Position numbers and translations under genes: made by a program
Source: Pseudomonas oleovorans subsp. oleovorans
GTDB taxonomy: Bacteria; Pseudomonadota; Gammaproteobacteria; Pseudomonadales; Pseudomonadaceae
Direction: 5' to 3'
DNA: 43,790 nucleotides
Assembly: GCF_002197815.1 (NCBI RefSeq)
Contig: NZ_NIUB01000036.1
Coordinates: 1-43,790, forward strand
Notes under the pieces: model-generated
What the model was told of the DNA's origin: nothing
The model's input: only the letters and a program-made list of their open reading frames with translations
Databases searched by the model: none
Shown here: positions 1 through 9,239 of the stretch, one piece after another
Position numbering within the stretch: the first letter of the stretch is position 1
Layout of the letters: every line of letters begins with the position of its first letter

Positions 1-1
1 G

Positions 2-70
2 GTCTGGGCGCTTAGCTACCGCAGGCGACACATCAACGGAACCAAGCTCGCTGATGCTGTTTGTCAGTAG
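2..70 (+). CDS. C-terminal tail of a putative group II intron-encoded reverse transcriptase/maturase (partial)
   Basis: An open frame enters from the left edge and ends at TAG 68-70. It encodes about 22 residues, VWALSYRRRHINGTKLADAV then CQ. The basic RRRHINGTK stretch and the position just 5' of intron domains V and VI suit the end of an intron-encoded protein, whose gene normally sits in domain IV. The fragment is too short to assign by sequence alone, so the call depends on the RNA structure that follows. The rest of the gene is outside the window. Confidence 0.45.
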   Translation, partial: VWALSYRRRHINGTKLADAVCQ

Positions 71-76
71 GCAGGA

Positions 77-147
77 ACCGCCGTATACGGAACCGTACGT
101 ACGGTGGTGTGGGAGGACGGCGGGGGTGACCCCGCCTCCTACCCGAT
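77..147 (+). ncRNA. Group II intron domains V and VI
   Basis: Domain V: bases 77-85 pair with 100-108, including one G.U at 80/105. A CGC triad is at 79-81 and a two-base bulge CG at 98-99. The upper stem TACG (86-89)/CGTA (94-97) closes a GAAC tetraloop. Domain VI: GGG 111-113 pairs with CCC 142-144, AGG 114-116 with CCT 138-140, and GGCGGGG 119-125 with CCCCGCC 130-136 around a GTGA tetraloop. A141 is left bulged six bases before the intron end, as expected of the branch-point adenosine. All pairings were read directly from the sequence. Confidence 0.8.
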
Positions 148-162
148 TCAAGCGATAGGCAG

Positions 163-179
163 GGTGCGCCGTGCGCACC
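163..179. repeat. REP-like palindrome, GGTGCGC family
   Basis: GGTGCGC and GCGCACC form a 7-bp stem around CGT, between the intron end and the stop of the GGDEF-EAL gene. The same core GGGTGCGC is found in the longer palindrome between leuD and leuB at 6774-6835. It may be a REP remnant and could also act as a terminator hairpin for the minus-strand gene, although no T-run follows on that strand. Confidence 0.5.
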
Positions 180-194
180 GAGGGTGCTGACAGG

Positions 195-3100
195 TTACGC
201 TCGCTGCCTTTCCAGTAGTTCACGAAAGGCCTCCTGCGGTAGCGGTTTGCTGAACAGGTAGCCCTGATAGAGGTGGCAACCCTGCGCTTGTAGAAAGTCC
301 AGTTGGTCCTGCTGCTCCACACCCTCGGCGATCAGCGCCAGGCCCAGGCTGCGCGCCATGGCGACGATGGCACGGATGATCTCGGCATCGTTGGGATCGT
401 GGGTGGCGTCACGCACGAAGGACTGATCGATCTTCAGCATGTCCACCGGCAGGCGCTTGAGATAGGTCAGCGAGCTGTAACCTGTGCCGAAATCGTCCAT
501 GGCGAAGCTGACGCCGTGCTTTTTCAGGCGCAACATCTTGCCGACGGTGTCATCAATATTCTGAATGACGATGCCTTCGGTGATCTCCAGTTTGAGCATG
601 GCGTTGGGTAGCTGGCTGTTGCGCAGGCTGCTGGCGACCCGGTCGACGAAGTCATGCTGGCGAAATTGTCGCGGGCTGATGTTGACGCACAGGCTGAAGC
701 GTTCGCCGTCGACCAATCCATCTGCCATCAGGCGCGAGCAGAAATGGCAGGCCTCGGCCAGTACCCAGCCGCCGACCTCGACGATCAGCCCGCTTTCTTC
801 CAGCACCTGGATGAACTGCGCGGGCGACTGTGGGCCCAGCTGCGGATGCTGCCAGCGCAACAGTGCCTCGGCGCCGACCACCTTGCCATCACGGGCGTCC
901 ACCTGCGGCTGGAAGTGCAGTTCGAACTCGCCACGCGCCAGGGCCAGGCGCAGATCGTTCTCCAGACGCAGGCGTGCGCTGGCGGCCTCCTGCATGGTGG
1001 TGCGAAACAGCTGGATGGCGTTACGCCCGGAGTCCTTGGCGCGGTAGAGGGCGATATCGGCGCGCTTGAGCAGATCCGCCGGTGTATTGCCGTGATCGGG
1101 AATCAGGGCGACGCCGATGCTCGGGGTTACCTGCAGGCGGTGACCGTCCAGCAGCATCGGCTCGGCGAGTAGCTGGCGCAGCTTGTCGGCGACCTGACGT
1201 ACGTGGCGGGTGACCTCCGAGCGCTTGCCTTCCAGGCCGGAGAGCAGCACCACGAATTCGTCGCCGCCGAGGCGGGCCACGGTGTCCTCCAGGCGCACGC
1301 TGGCTTCCAGGCGCGCGGTGACCAGACGCAGCACGGAGTCGCCGACGGGGTGACCGAGTGAGTCGTTGATGTGCTTGAAGTGGTCGAGATCGAGAAACAA
1401 CAGGGCGCCGCGCAGATCATGACGCTTGAGCAGGGCGATCTGTTGCGTCAGGCGGTCCATCAGCAGGGCGCGGTTGGGCAGGTTGGTCAGCGCGTCGTGG
1501 TAGGCCAGGTGCTGTACCTGTGCCTGCGCCTGCTTCAGTTCACTGATGTCGCGTGCGGTGAGCAGCAGGCAGGGCACATCATTGAGCTCGATGGGCTGCA
1601 CGGAAACGTCGACCAGGTGCACCTCGCCGTCACGATGCCGGCCATGCATTTCCATGTGCAGCACCTGGCCCTGCTGGGTCAGGTGCTCGATCATGCGCAC
1701 GCGCTCTTCGGGGTAGGCCCAGATGTCCAGCTCGAAGGCCGTGCGACCGACTACTTCGTCCGGCAGATAGCCGGTGATGCGGGTGAAGCCTTCGTTGACC
1801 TCGATATAGCGCCCGCTGTCACGTTCGGTGATGGTGATGGCGTCCGGGCTGGAGTGGAAGGCCTTGGCAAATTTCTCTTCCGAGGCTTGCAGGCGCTGCT
1901 CGCGCAGCAGTCGCTCGCTGATATCGACCAGCGTGCCGACCATGCGCTGCGGTTGGCCGGTATCGTCGAGCTGCAGTTTGGCGGTGCTTTCGAGAAAGCG
2001 CAGGCCGCCATTTTCCAGTTGCACGCGATAGGTGACCTGATAGTGGCTGCGGTGTTCTGCGACCAGGCTTTGGTAGCTCTGGCGCAGACTGTGTCGATCC
2101 TCCATCGGTACCTGACGGAAGAAGTCGAGGAAGGCGCCTTCGAACGGTAACGACTCCAGGCCGTGCAGCTGGGAGGCACGGGCGCTGGCAAACAGCCGAC
2201 TACTGGGGATGTGCCAGTCCCAGGTGCCCAGGTCGGCCGACTCCAGGGCCAGGCGCAGGCGCTGCCTGCTTTCGTTGAGTGCCTGCTCCTGCGCGCGCTG
2301 CTCGGTGATGTTGCGCACGGTGAGGACCAGGCAGGTGGTGCCGTTCAACTCGATTTCGCCACCGAACAGCAAGTTGCTGGTGACGCTGCCGTCGCGGCTG
2401 AACAGTCGTACCTCAAGGTTGTTCAGGCGCCCGGTCTGCGCGGCGTCGAGCATACGCTGGCGGTCGCTGGGGTCAGCCCAGATGCCCAACTCCAGTGAGG
2501 TGCGGCCCACGGCCTCGGCGCTGCTCCAGCCAAATTGCTGCTCGAAACTCGGGTTGACCTCGATGAAGCGGCCGGTCGCCCGGTCAGTGATGGCCACCGC
2601 GTCGGGCGTATGCATGAAGGCCTTGGCGAACTTTTCCTCACTGGCGCGCAGGGCGTTTTCTGCGCGCTTGCGTTCGCTGGTATCGAGGAAGGTGCAGAGC
2701 ACCAGGCGCTCGCCCTGCAGCTCGATGTACTGGCTCGACAGTACGCCATCGAGAATATCGCCACCACGGGTGCGCAGTTGTACTTCCTGAATCACCGGCT
2801 CGCGGCTCAGCGGCGCTTGCTGGCGCAACTGATCGCGTTGGCTGGCGTGAACCCAGAGATTCAGCTCATGGATGGGGCGGCCAAGAATGTCGCTGGCGTT
2901 CCAGCCGAAGGCGTGGGTGAAGTGCTGGTTGACCTCGACAATCTCGCTGTTGTCGTAGCGCACCAACATCATGATGTCGGGGCTCAGGCGGAACAGGCTG
3001 GCGAAGCGTTCCTCGGAGGCGCGCAGGGCTTCGGCACGCTCCTGCTGGGCGCTGATGTCACGGATCACGCCGAACATGCGCGGCCGACCATCGGCCTCGC

Positions 3101-3482
3101 GTTGCAGGCTGCCGGTGATCTCCAGCCAGTGCAGGCTGCCGTCTGGCCAGCGAATACGGTGGCGCAGGGCGTTGCCAATCTGTTCGCCCTTGAGGATGGC
3201 GTTGAATTTAGCCAGGACCTCGGCACGTTCCTCTTCGGGAATCAGCTCGATGTAGTGCAGTTCTCGCGTGACCGGGCGATTGGGGTCGAGGCCGAACAGG
3301 GCCTGGGCGCCGCGCGACCAGTTCACCTGGCCACTGCGAATGTCCCAATACCAGGTGCCGAGATGGGCGCCGTTCAGCGCGGCAAGCAAACGCGGCGCGT
3401 CTTGCCAGGTTTGCTCGAATTCGGCGGGATCCATCGCCGGTATATGTGGCAGGGGCGGGGTCTGGTCAGTCGATCTGGCCAT
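195..3482 (-). CDS. PAS-rich diguanylate cyclase/phosphodiesterase (five PAS, GGDEF, EAL)
   Basis: This is a cyclic-di-GMP turnover protein of 1095 residues. Five PAS-like modules fill roughly residues 30-650, each ending in an RDIS/DISE-type PAC segment. The GGDEF domain follows with an intact LGGDEF near residue 738. A C-terminal EAL domain (about 850-1090) has EALLRW, NISPRQ, EITE, DDFGTG, LKIDQ, EGVE and YQGY, so the phosphodiesterase residues look complete. No transmembrane segment is evident, suggesting a cytoplasmic sensor. The ATG at 3482 is chosen because AGAGGAAGG sits 7 bases upstream; an in-frame ATG 20 codons earlier lacks such a site. Both catalytic domains look intact, so the net activity cannot be told from sequence. 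PAS ligands are unknown. Confidence 0.9.
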   Translation of the reverse strand: MARSTDQTPPLPHIPAMDPAEFEQTWQDAPRLLAALNGAHLGTWYWDIRSGQVNWSRGAQALFGLDPNRPVTRELHYIELIPEEERAEVLAKFNAILKGEQIGNALRHRIRWPDGSLHWLEITGSLQREADGRPRMFGVIRDISAQQERAEALRASEERFASLFRLSPDIMMLVRYDNSEIVEVNQHFTHAFGWNASDILGRPIHELNLWVHASQRDQLRQQAPLSREPVIQEVQLRTRGGDILDGVLSSQYIELQGERLVLCTFLDTSERKRAENALRASEEKFAKAFMHTPDAVAITDRATGRFIEVNPSFEQQFGWSSAEAVGRTSLELGIWADPSDRQRMLDAAQTGRLNNLEVRLFSRDGSVTSNLLFGGEIELNGTTCLVLTVRNITEQRAQEQALNESRQRLRLALESADLGTWDWHIPSSRLFASARASQLHGLESLPFEGAFLDFFRQVPMEDRHSLRQSYQSLVAEHRSHYQVTYRVQLENGGLRFLESTAKLQLDDTGQPQRMVGTLVDISERLLREQRLQASEEKFAKAFHSSPDAITITERDSGRYIEVNEGFTRITGYLPDEVVGRTAFELDIWAYPEERVRMIEHLTQQGQVLHMEMHGRHRDGEVHLVDVSVQPIELNDVPCLLLTARDISELKQAQAQVQHLAYHDALTNLPNRALLMDRLTQQIALLKRHDLRGALLFLDLDHFKHINDSLGHPVGDSVLRLVTARLEASVRLEDTVARLGGDEFVVLLSGLEGKRSEVTRHVRQVADKLRQLLAEPMLLDGHRLQVTPSIGVALIPDHGNTPADLLKRADIALYRAKDSGRNAIQLFRTTMQEAASARLRLENDLRLALARGEFELHFQPQVDARDGKVVGAEALLRWQHPQLGPQSPAQFIQVLEESGLIVEVGGWVLAEACHFCSRLMADGLVDGERFSLCVNISPRQFRQHDFVDRVASSLRNSQLPNAMLKLEITEGIVIQNIDDTVGKMLRLKKHGVSFAMDDFGTGYSSLTYLKRLPVDMLKIDQSFVRDATHDPNDAEIIRAIVAMARSLGLALIAEGVEQQDQLDFLQAQGCHLYQGYLFSKPLPQEAFRELLERQRA

Positions 3483-3585
3483 GGCCGTACCTTCCTCTGG
3501 AGTGCGCGATGCGCGGGGCGGTCGTGAGTGGCATGTAGACACGTTTCTTATCGTTCTGTCGCCACGTTAGTCGCAGGCTAGTCGC

Positions 3586-4467
3586 CTATGCAAGATCATC
3601 GCGCTGGCTGTCGAGCAGATCCATGAATGCCCGCGCGGCATTCGATAGCGTACGTTCTGTATGCAGGATGTAGCCCAGCTGGCGGGTCAGTTGGATGCCC
3701 GGTATCGGCAGGCGCGCGACCTGTTCGTCGAGCATGGTGCGCGGCAGTACGCTCCAGGCCAAGCCGATGGACACCATCATCTTGATGGTTTCCAGGTAAT
3801 TGGTGCTCATGGCGATGTTGGGTGTCAGGCTCTGAGCCTCGAACAGGCGCTGGACGATGTGGTGGGTGAAGGTGTTGCCGCCGGGAAAGACGGCTGGGTG
3901 CTGCGCCACGTCGGCCAGGCTGATCGCCTGGCTGCGGGCCAGGGGGTGTTCCGGCGCGGCGACGAAATCCAGCGGATCGTCCCACACGGCGACGGCGCGG
4001 ATCGGTTCACGGGTTTCCGGGGCGAGGGTGATCACCGCCAGTTCGGCGCGGCCATGCAGGACTTCTTCGTATGCCACCTCCGAGTCGAGGAACTGGATAT
4101 CCAGTGCCACCTGTGGATGCGCGCGAGTAAAGGCGCGCAGCAGGGCGGGCAGGCGGTGCAGGCCGATGTGGTGGCTGGTCGCCAGGGTCAGGCGGCCGCT
4201 GACTTCACCGGACAGGTTGGTCAGCGCGCGACGGGTATCGTCCAGCACGTTGAGAATCTGGTAGGCGCGCGGCAACAGGGCGCGGCCGGCCTGGGTGAGG
4301 CCGATTTCGCGGCCGAGGCGGTCGAACAGGCGCACGCCCAGTTGCTGTTCCAGGCCGGCGATGCGCTTGCTTACGGCAGGCTGGGTCAGGTGCAGGCGCT
4401 CGCCGGCTTCGGAAAAGCTGCCGGTTTCGGCGATGGCGATAAAGGCGTTGAGGTTGGCCAGATCCAT
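3586..4467 (-). CDS. LysR-family transcriptional regulator, divergent from leuC
   Basis: The product is 293 residues with the standard LysR plan: an N-terminal winged helix-turn-helix (about 1-60, including FSEAGERLHLTQPAVSKRI) and a periplasmic-binding-protein-like effector domain (about 90-290). It is transcribed away from leuC, with 223 bp between the starts. The same regulator-leuC pair occurs in other pseudomonads (P. aeruginosa PA3122/PA3121, from memory). Divergent LysR genes usually control their neighbour and themselves, so leuCD control is a reasonable inference, but the effector is unknown. A CCGGAG ribosome site precedes ATG 4467. Confidence 0.9.
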   Translation of the reverse strand: MDLANLNAFIAIAETGSFSEAGERLHLTQPAVSKRIAGLEQQLGVRLFDRLGREIGLTQAGRALLPRAYQILNVLDDTRRALTNLSGEVSGRLTLATSHHIGLHRLPALLRAFTRAHPQVALDIQFLDSEVAYEEVLHGRAELAVITLAPETREPIRAVAVWDDPLDFVAAPEHPLARSQAISLADVAQHPAVFPGGNTFTHHIVQRLFEAQSLTPNIAMSTNYLETIKMMVSIGLAWSVLPRTMLDEQVARLPIPGIQLTRQLGYILHTERTLSNAARAFMDLLDSQRDDLA

Positions 4468-4496
4468 GGAGCGCTCCGGTAAGTAATGATGCGCTG

Positions 4497-4526
4497 AGCA
4501 TACATTCCTCTTCGGAATCCTTTGAA
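4497..4526 (-). promoter_or_regulatory. Putative LysR-gene promoter with LysR-type operator in its spacer
   Basis: On the minus strand, TTCAAA (4526-4521) and TATGCT (4502-4497) are 18 bp apart and point at the LysR gene. The spacer holds ATTCC-N5-GGAAT (4504-4518), a T-N11-A inverted repeat typical of LysR boxes. A regulator bound there would block its own promoter, the usual LysR autorepression design, while sitting just upstream of the leuC promoter. Confidence 0.5.
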
Positions 4527-4540
4527 TAAAAAATATGAAT

Positions 4541-4569
4541 TTGAGTTATTTCGTCCCCGGCCATAGCAT
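4541..4569 (+). promoter_or_regulatory. Putative leuC promoter
   Basis: TTGAGT (4541-4546) and TAGCAT (4564-4569) are separated by exactly 17 bp and point to leuC, leaving a leader of about 115 nt. An AT-rich stretch (4519-4550) lies immediately upstream. The LysR-type box at 4504-4518 is about 22 bp above the -35, a suitable place for an activator. Confidence 0.5.
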
Positions 4570-4690
4570 TCTCCCCATAAGCCGAAGGGCCATTTTCGCC
4601 CAGGCATAGAAAGGTGCACTTCTGACGCCGGGCGGTGATAACGCAGGCAGTTTCCGGATGTGCTCAAAAGGCGCTGATGAGGTAAGGCTG

Positions 4691-6118
4691 ATGACTGGCA
4701 AGACGCTCTACGACAAGCTCTGGGAAATGCACGAAGTGAAACGTCGCGACGACGGTTCCTCGCTGATCTACATTGATCGTCACATCCTCCATGAGGTGAC
4801 CTCACCGCAGGCTTTCGAAGGCCTGCGTCTGGCCGGGCGCAAGCCGTGGCGCATCGACGCCAACATCGCCACGCCGGATCACAACGTGCCGACCACCAAG
4901 GCCGAGCGTCAGGGCGGCCTCGAGGCCATCGCCGACGAAGTCTCGCGCATCCAGGTGCAGACCCTGGACGAGAACTGCGATGACTTTGGCATCCTCGAAT
5001 TCAAGATGAACGACGTGCGCCAGGGCATCGTCCACGTGGTCGGGCCGGAGCAGGGCGCCACGCTGCCGGGCATGACCGTGGTTTGCGGCGACTCGCACAC
5101 CTCCACCCATGGCGCCTTCGGTGCGCTGGCCCACGGCATCGGCACCTCCGAGGTCGAGCACGTGCTCGCCACCCAGTGCCTGGTCGCCAAGAAGATGAAG
5201 AACATGCAGGTGCGCGTTGAAGGCAAGCTGCCGTTCGGCGTTACCGCCAAGGACATCGTGCTGGCCGTGATCGGCAAGATCGGCACCGCTGGCGGCAATG
5301 GCCATGCCCTGGAGTTCGCCGGCAGCGCGATTCGCGACCTGTCGCTGGAAGGGCGCATGACCATCTGCAACATGTCCATTGAGGCCGGCGCCCGTGTCGG
5401 CCTGGTGGCGGTGGACGAGAAAACCATCGCCTACGTCAAGGATCGTCCGTTCGCGCCCAAGGGTAGCGACTGGGACAAAGCCGTGGCGCAGTGGCAGAAC
5501 CTGGTGTCCGACGCCGATGCGGTGTTCGACACTGTGGTCGAGCTGCGTGCCGAGGACATCAAGCCACAGGTCAGCTGGGGCACTTCGCCGGAGATGGTTC
5601 TGGCCGTCGATCAGAACGTGCCGGACCCGGCCCGCGAAAGCGACCCGGTGAAGAAGGATTCGATCACTCGTGCGCTGAAGTACATGGGCCTGAGCGCCAA
5701 TCAGCCGATCACCGATATCCAGCTCGATCGCGTGTTCATTGGTTCCTGCACCAACTCGCGCATCGAAGACCTGCGCGCTGCTGCCGAGGTGGCCAAGGGG
5801 CGCAAGGTCGCCGCCACCGTCAAGCAGGCGCTGGTGGTGCCGGGTTCTGGCCTGGTGAAACAGCAGGCCGAGGCCGAGGGGCTGGACAAGATCTTCATCG
5901 AGGCCGGTTTCGAATGGCGTGAGCCGGGTTGCTCCATGTGCCTGGCGATGAACCCGGACAAGCTGGGCAGTGGCGAGCATTGCGCGTCCACCTCCAACCG
6001 CAACTTCGAAGGCCGTCAGGGCGCCGGTGGTCGTACCCACCTGGTGAGCCCGGCCATGGCTGCCGCGGCGGCGGTTACCGGTCGTTTCATCGACGTGCGC
6101 GAATTGATCCAGGCCTGA
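4691..6118 (+). CDS. leuC: 3-isopropylmalate dehydratase large subunit
   Basis: LeuC with LeuD isomerises 2-isopropylmalate to 3-isopropylmalate in leucine biosynthesis in the cytoplasm. The 475-residue product has the aconitase-type [4Fe-4S] ligands: Cys353 in GSCTNSRIEDL and Cys414 and Cys417 in GCSMC. Start 4691 gives MTGKTLYDKLW, the family's usual N-terminus, with GAGGTAAGG just upstream. An earlier in-frame ATG at 4658 would add 11 non-conserved residues. leuD follows 11 bp after the stop, its ribosome site overlapping the leuC stop, so the two subunits should be made from one message. Confidence 0.97.
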   Translation: MTGKTLYDKLWEMHEVKRRDDGSSLIYIDRHILHEVTSPQAFEGLRLAGRKPWRIDANIATPDHNVPTTKAERQGGLEAIADEVSRIQVQTLDENCDDFGILEFKMNDVRQGIVHVVGPEQGATLPGMTVVCGDSHTSTHGAFGALAHGIGTSEVEHVLATQCLVAKKMKNMQVRVEGKLPFGVTAKDIVLAVIGKIGTAGGNGHALEFAGSAIRDLSLEGRMTICNMSIEAGARVGLVAVDEKTIAYVKDRPFAPKGSDWDKAVAQWQNLVSDADAVFDTVVELRAEDIKPQVSWGTSPEMVLAVDQNVPDPARESDPVKKDSITRALKYMGLSANQPITDIQLDRVFIGSCTNSRIEDLRAAAEVAKGRKVAATVKQALVVPGSGLVKQQAEAEGLDKIFIEAGFEWREPGCSMCLAMNPDKLGSGEHCASTSNRNFEGRQGAGGRTHLVSPAMAAAAAVTGRFIDVRELIQA

Positions 6119-6129
6119 GGAGCTAGATG

Positions 6130-6777
6130 ATGAAAGCCTTTACCCAACACACCGGCCTGGTCTGCCCACTCGACCGTGCCAACGTCGACACCGACCAGAT
6201 CATTCCCAAGCAGTTTCTGAAGTCGATCAAACGCACCGGCTTCGGCCCCAACCTGTTTGACGAGTGGCGCTACCTGGATGTCGGCCAGCCGAACCAGGAC
6301 AACTCCAAGCGCCCGATCAACAAGGACTTCGTGCTCAACTTCCCGCGCTACCAGGGCGCCAGCGTTCTGCTGGCCCGCGAGAACTTCGGCTGCGGCTCTT
6401 CGCGCGAGCACGCGCCCTGGGCGCTGGACGAGTACGGTTTCCGCACGGTGATCGCGCCGAGCTTCGCCGACATCTTCTTCAATAACAGCTTCAAGAACGG
6501 CCTGCTGCCGATCGTCCTCAAGGACGAAGAAGTCGATGCGCTGTTCGAGCAGGCCGAGGCGACCGAGGGTTATCAGCTGACCGTCGACCTCGAGGCGCAG
6601 ACCGTGACTCGCCCTGATGGCGTGCAGTACAGCTTCGAGGTCGATGCCTTCCGCAAGCACTGCCTGCTCAACGGCCTGGACGACATCGGCCTGACCCTGC
6701 AGGATCAGGAGGCGATCAAGGCTTTCGAAGCCAAACACCAGCAGAACAGCCCCTGGTTGTTCGGCGCGATCAGGTAG
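6130..6777 (+). CDS. leuD: 3-isopropylmalate dehydratase small subunit
   Basis: This is the swivel-domain partner of LeuC, 215 residues from ATG 6130 (MKAFTQHTGL); an adjacent in-frame ATG lies at 6127. GAGGAG at 6117-6122 is 7 bases from 6130 and only 4 from 6127, favouring 6130. The family signature around NFGCGSSREHAPWAL is intact, as is the NVDTDQIIP start. The stop TAG 6775-6777 lies inside the left arm of a REP-like palindrome. In P. aeruginosa and P. putida I recall a methyltransferase gene between leuD and leuB; none is present here. Confidence 0.97.
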   Translation: MKAFTQHTGLVCPLDRANVDTDQIIPKQFLKSIKRTGFGPNLFDEWRYLDVGQPNQDNSKRPINKDFVLNFPRYQGASVLLARENFGCGSSREHAPWALDEYGFRTVIAPSFADIFFNNSFKNGLLPIVLKDEEVDALFEQAEATEGYQLTVDLEAQTVTRPDGVQYSFEVDAFRKHCLLNGLDDIGLTLQDQEAIKAFEAKHQQNSPWLFGAIR

Positions 6778-6835
6778 GGTGCGCTGCGCGCACCGACGGA
6801 TTCATTGTTCAGGTGGTGCGCATGGCGCACCCTAC
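6774..6835. repeat. REP-like inverted repeat between leuD and leuB
   Basis: GTAGGGTGCGC (6774-6784) and GCGCACCCTAC (6825-6835) are perfect 11-bp complements separated by 40 bp that hold further GCGC-rich copies. The element starts inside the leuD stop codon and ends 17 bp before the leuB start. It shares its core with the palindrome at 163-179. It has no T-run, so it looks like a REP doublet rather than a terminator. Confidence 0.75.
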
Positions 6836-6852
6836 GGTTTGACGAGGATGTG

Positions 6853-7935
<1,083 letters not shown>

Positions 7936-7942
7936 TCTTCCC

Positions 7943-7976
7943 AGCCCCGCCGGGGTGGTTCCGGCGGGCTGTTTAT
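7943..7976 (+). terminator. Possible terminator after leuB
   Basis: AGCCCCGCCGG (7943-7953) pairs with CCGGCGGGCT (7961-7970) with one bulged base and an 8-base loop. The following GTTTATAT is only weakly T-rich. It would end or attenuate leu transcription before asd. Confidence 0.5.
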
Positions 7977-7991
7977 ATAGGTGTAGTCGTT

Positions 7992-9104
7992 ATGAAACGT
8001 GTAGGTCTGATCGGTTGGCGTGGCATGGTCGGTTCCGTGCTCATGCAGCGCATGCTGGAAGAGCGGGACTTCGACCTGATCGAGCCGGTGTTCTTCACCA
8101 CTTCCAATGTCGGTGGCCAGGGCCCTGCCATTGGCAAGGACATCGCTGCGCTGAAAGATGCCTACAGCATTGACGACCTCAAGGGTCTGGACGTGATCCT
8201 GACCTGCCAGGGCGGCGACTACACCAATGAAGTATTCCCCAAGCTGCGTGAAGCCGGCTGGCAGGGCTACTGGATCGACGCGGCCTCCAGCCTGCGCATG
8301 GATGACGACTCGGTGATCGTGCTCGATCCGGTCAACCGCAAGGTGATCGACCAGGCGCTGGACGCCGGCACCAAGAACTACATCGGCGGCAACTGCACCG
8401 TCAGCCTGATGCTGATGGCGCTCGGCGGTCTGTACGAGGCTGGTCTGGTGGAGTGGATGAGTGCCATGACCTACCAGGCTGCTTCCGGTGCTGGCGCGCA
8501 GAACATGCGTGAGCTGATCAAGCAGATGGGCGCAATCAACGGCGCTGTCGCTGATGAACTGGCCGACCCGGCCAGCGCCATCCTCGATATCGATCGCAAG
8601 GTGGCCGAGGCCATGCGTGGCGAAGGCTTCCCGGTCGACAACTTCGGTGTGCCGCTGGCTGGCAGCCTGATCCCCTACATCGACAAGGAACTGCCGAACG
8701 GGCAGAGCCGTGAAGAGTGGAAGGCTCAGGCCGAAACCAACAAGATTCTCGGTCGTTTCAAGAACCCGATCCCGGTCGATGGCATTTGCGTGCGCATCGG
8801 TGCCATGCGTTGCCACAGCCAGGCGCTGACCATCAAGCTGAACAAGGATGTGCCGATGGCTGACATCGAAGGCCTGATCAGCCAGCACAATCCCTGGGTC
8901 AAACTGGTGCCGAACCACCGCGAAGATTCCATCCGTGACCTCGGCCCGACTGCCGTGACCGGCACCCTGAGCGTTCCGGTCGGCCGTCTGCGCAAGCTCA
9001 ACATGGGCTCGCAGTACCTGGGGGCGTTCACCGTCGGTGACCAACTGCTGTGGGGGGCTGCCGAACCGCTGCGTCGCATGCTGCGGATTCTGCTGGAGCG
9101 CTAA
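7992..9104 (+). CDS. asd: Aspartate-semialdehyde dehydrogenase
   Basis: Asd reduces beta-aspartyl phosphate to aspartate semialdehyde, the branch point to lysine/diaminopimelate, threonine and methionine, and so is needed for cell-wall synthesis. The 370-residue product has the NADP fold GWRGMVGS at its start, the nucleophile Cys135 in GGNCTVSL, and the substrate motif around RIGAMRCHSQAL containing the catalytic His. Cys135 is at the same number as in the E. coli enzyme. The ribosome site is weak (AGGTG). A strong terminator follows, separating it from the paralogue at 9240. Confidence 0.97.
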   Translation: MKRVGLIGWRGMVGSVLMQRMLEERDFDLIEPVFFTTSNVGGQGPAIGKDIAALKDAYSIDDLKGLDVILTCQGGDYTNEVFPKLREAGWQGYWIDAASSLRMDDDSVIVLDPVNRKVIDQALDAGTKNYIGGNCTVSLMLMALGGLYEAGLVEWMSAMTYQAASGAGAQNMRELIKQMGAINGAVADELADPASAILDIDRKVAEAMRGEGFPVDNFGVPLAGSLIPYIDKELPNGQSREEWKAQAETNKILGRFKNPIPVDGICVRIGAMRCHSQALTIKLNKDVPMADIEGLISQHNPWVKLVPNHREDSIRDLGPTAVTGTLSVPVGRLRKLNMGSQYLGAFTVGDQLLWGAAEPLRRMLRILLER

Positions 9105-9129
9105 GCGCGAAGCCGGCATCCAGTATCAA

Positions 9130-9168
9130 ACAAAGCCCTTCTGTCTCGGCAGAGGGGCTTTGTGTTTT
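9130..9168 (+). terminator. Rho-independent terminator of asd
   Basis: ACAAAGCCC (9130-9138) pairs perfectly with GGGCTTTGT (9155-9163). An inner TCTG/CAGA extension surrounds a six-base loop, and GTTTT follows. This is a strong hairpin 25 bp after the asd stop. Confidence 0.85.
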
Positions 9169-9239
9169 CTGGAGGAGCCGATTGCCTGGGCGATGGGCCG
9201 CAGTTACAGTGCCGCTCCCTCTGTGTTGTAGGTCAGCTC

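Larger units (their letters stand above)
1..147 (+). mobile_element. 3' end of a group II intron (continues beyond left edge)
   Basis: Bases 77-147 fold into a domain V followed by a domain VI, the most conserved part of group II introns. The RNA would end with the usual AY dinucleotide (A146 T147), so the 3' splice junction is placed after 147 and the 3' exon starts with TCAAGCG. The intron runs on the plus strand and lies about 48 bp from the end of the convergent GGDEF-EAL gene, in intergenic DNA. The 5' part, the exon-binding sites and the target site are outside the window. Confidence 0.8.

Noticed and set aside
9162..9239. Upstream extension of the asd paralogue to ATG 9162
   Set aside because: The ATG lies within the asd terminator hairpin and the added residues are not protein-like; MSQSINIAVIGAT at 9240 is the natural start.
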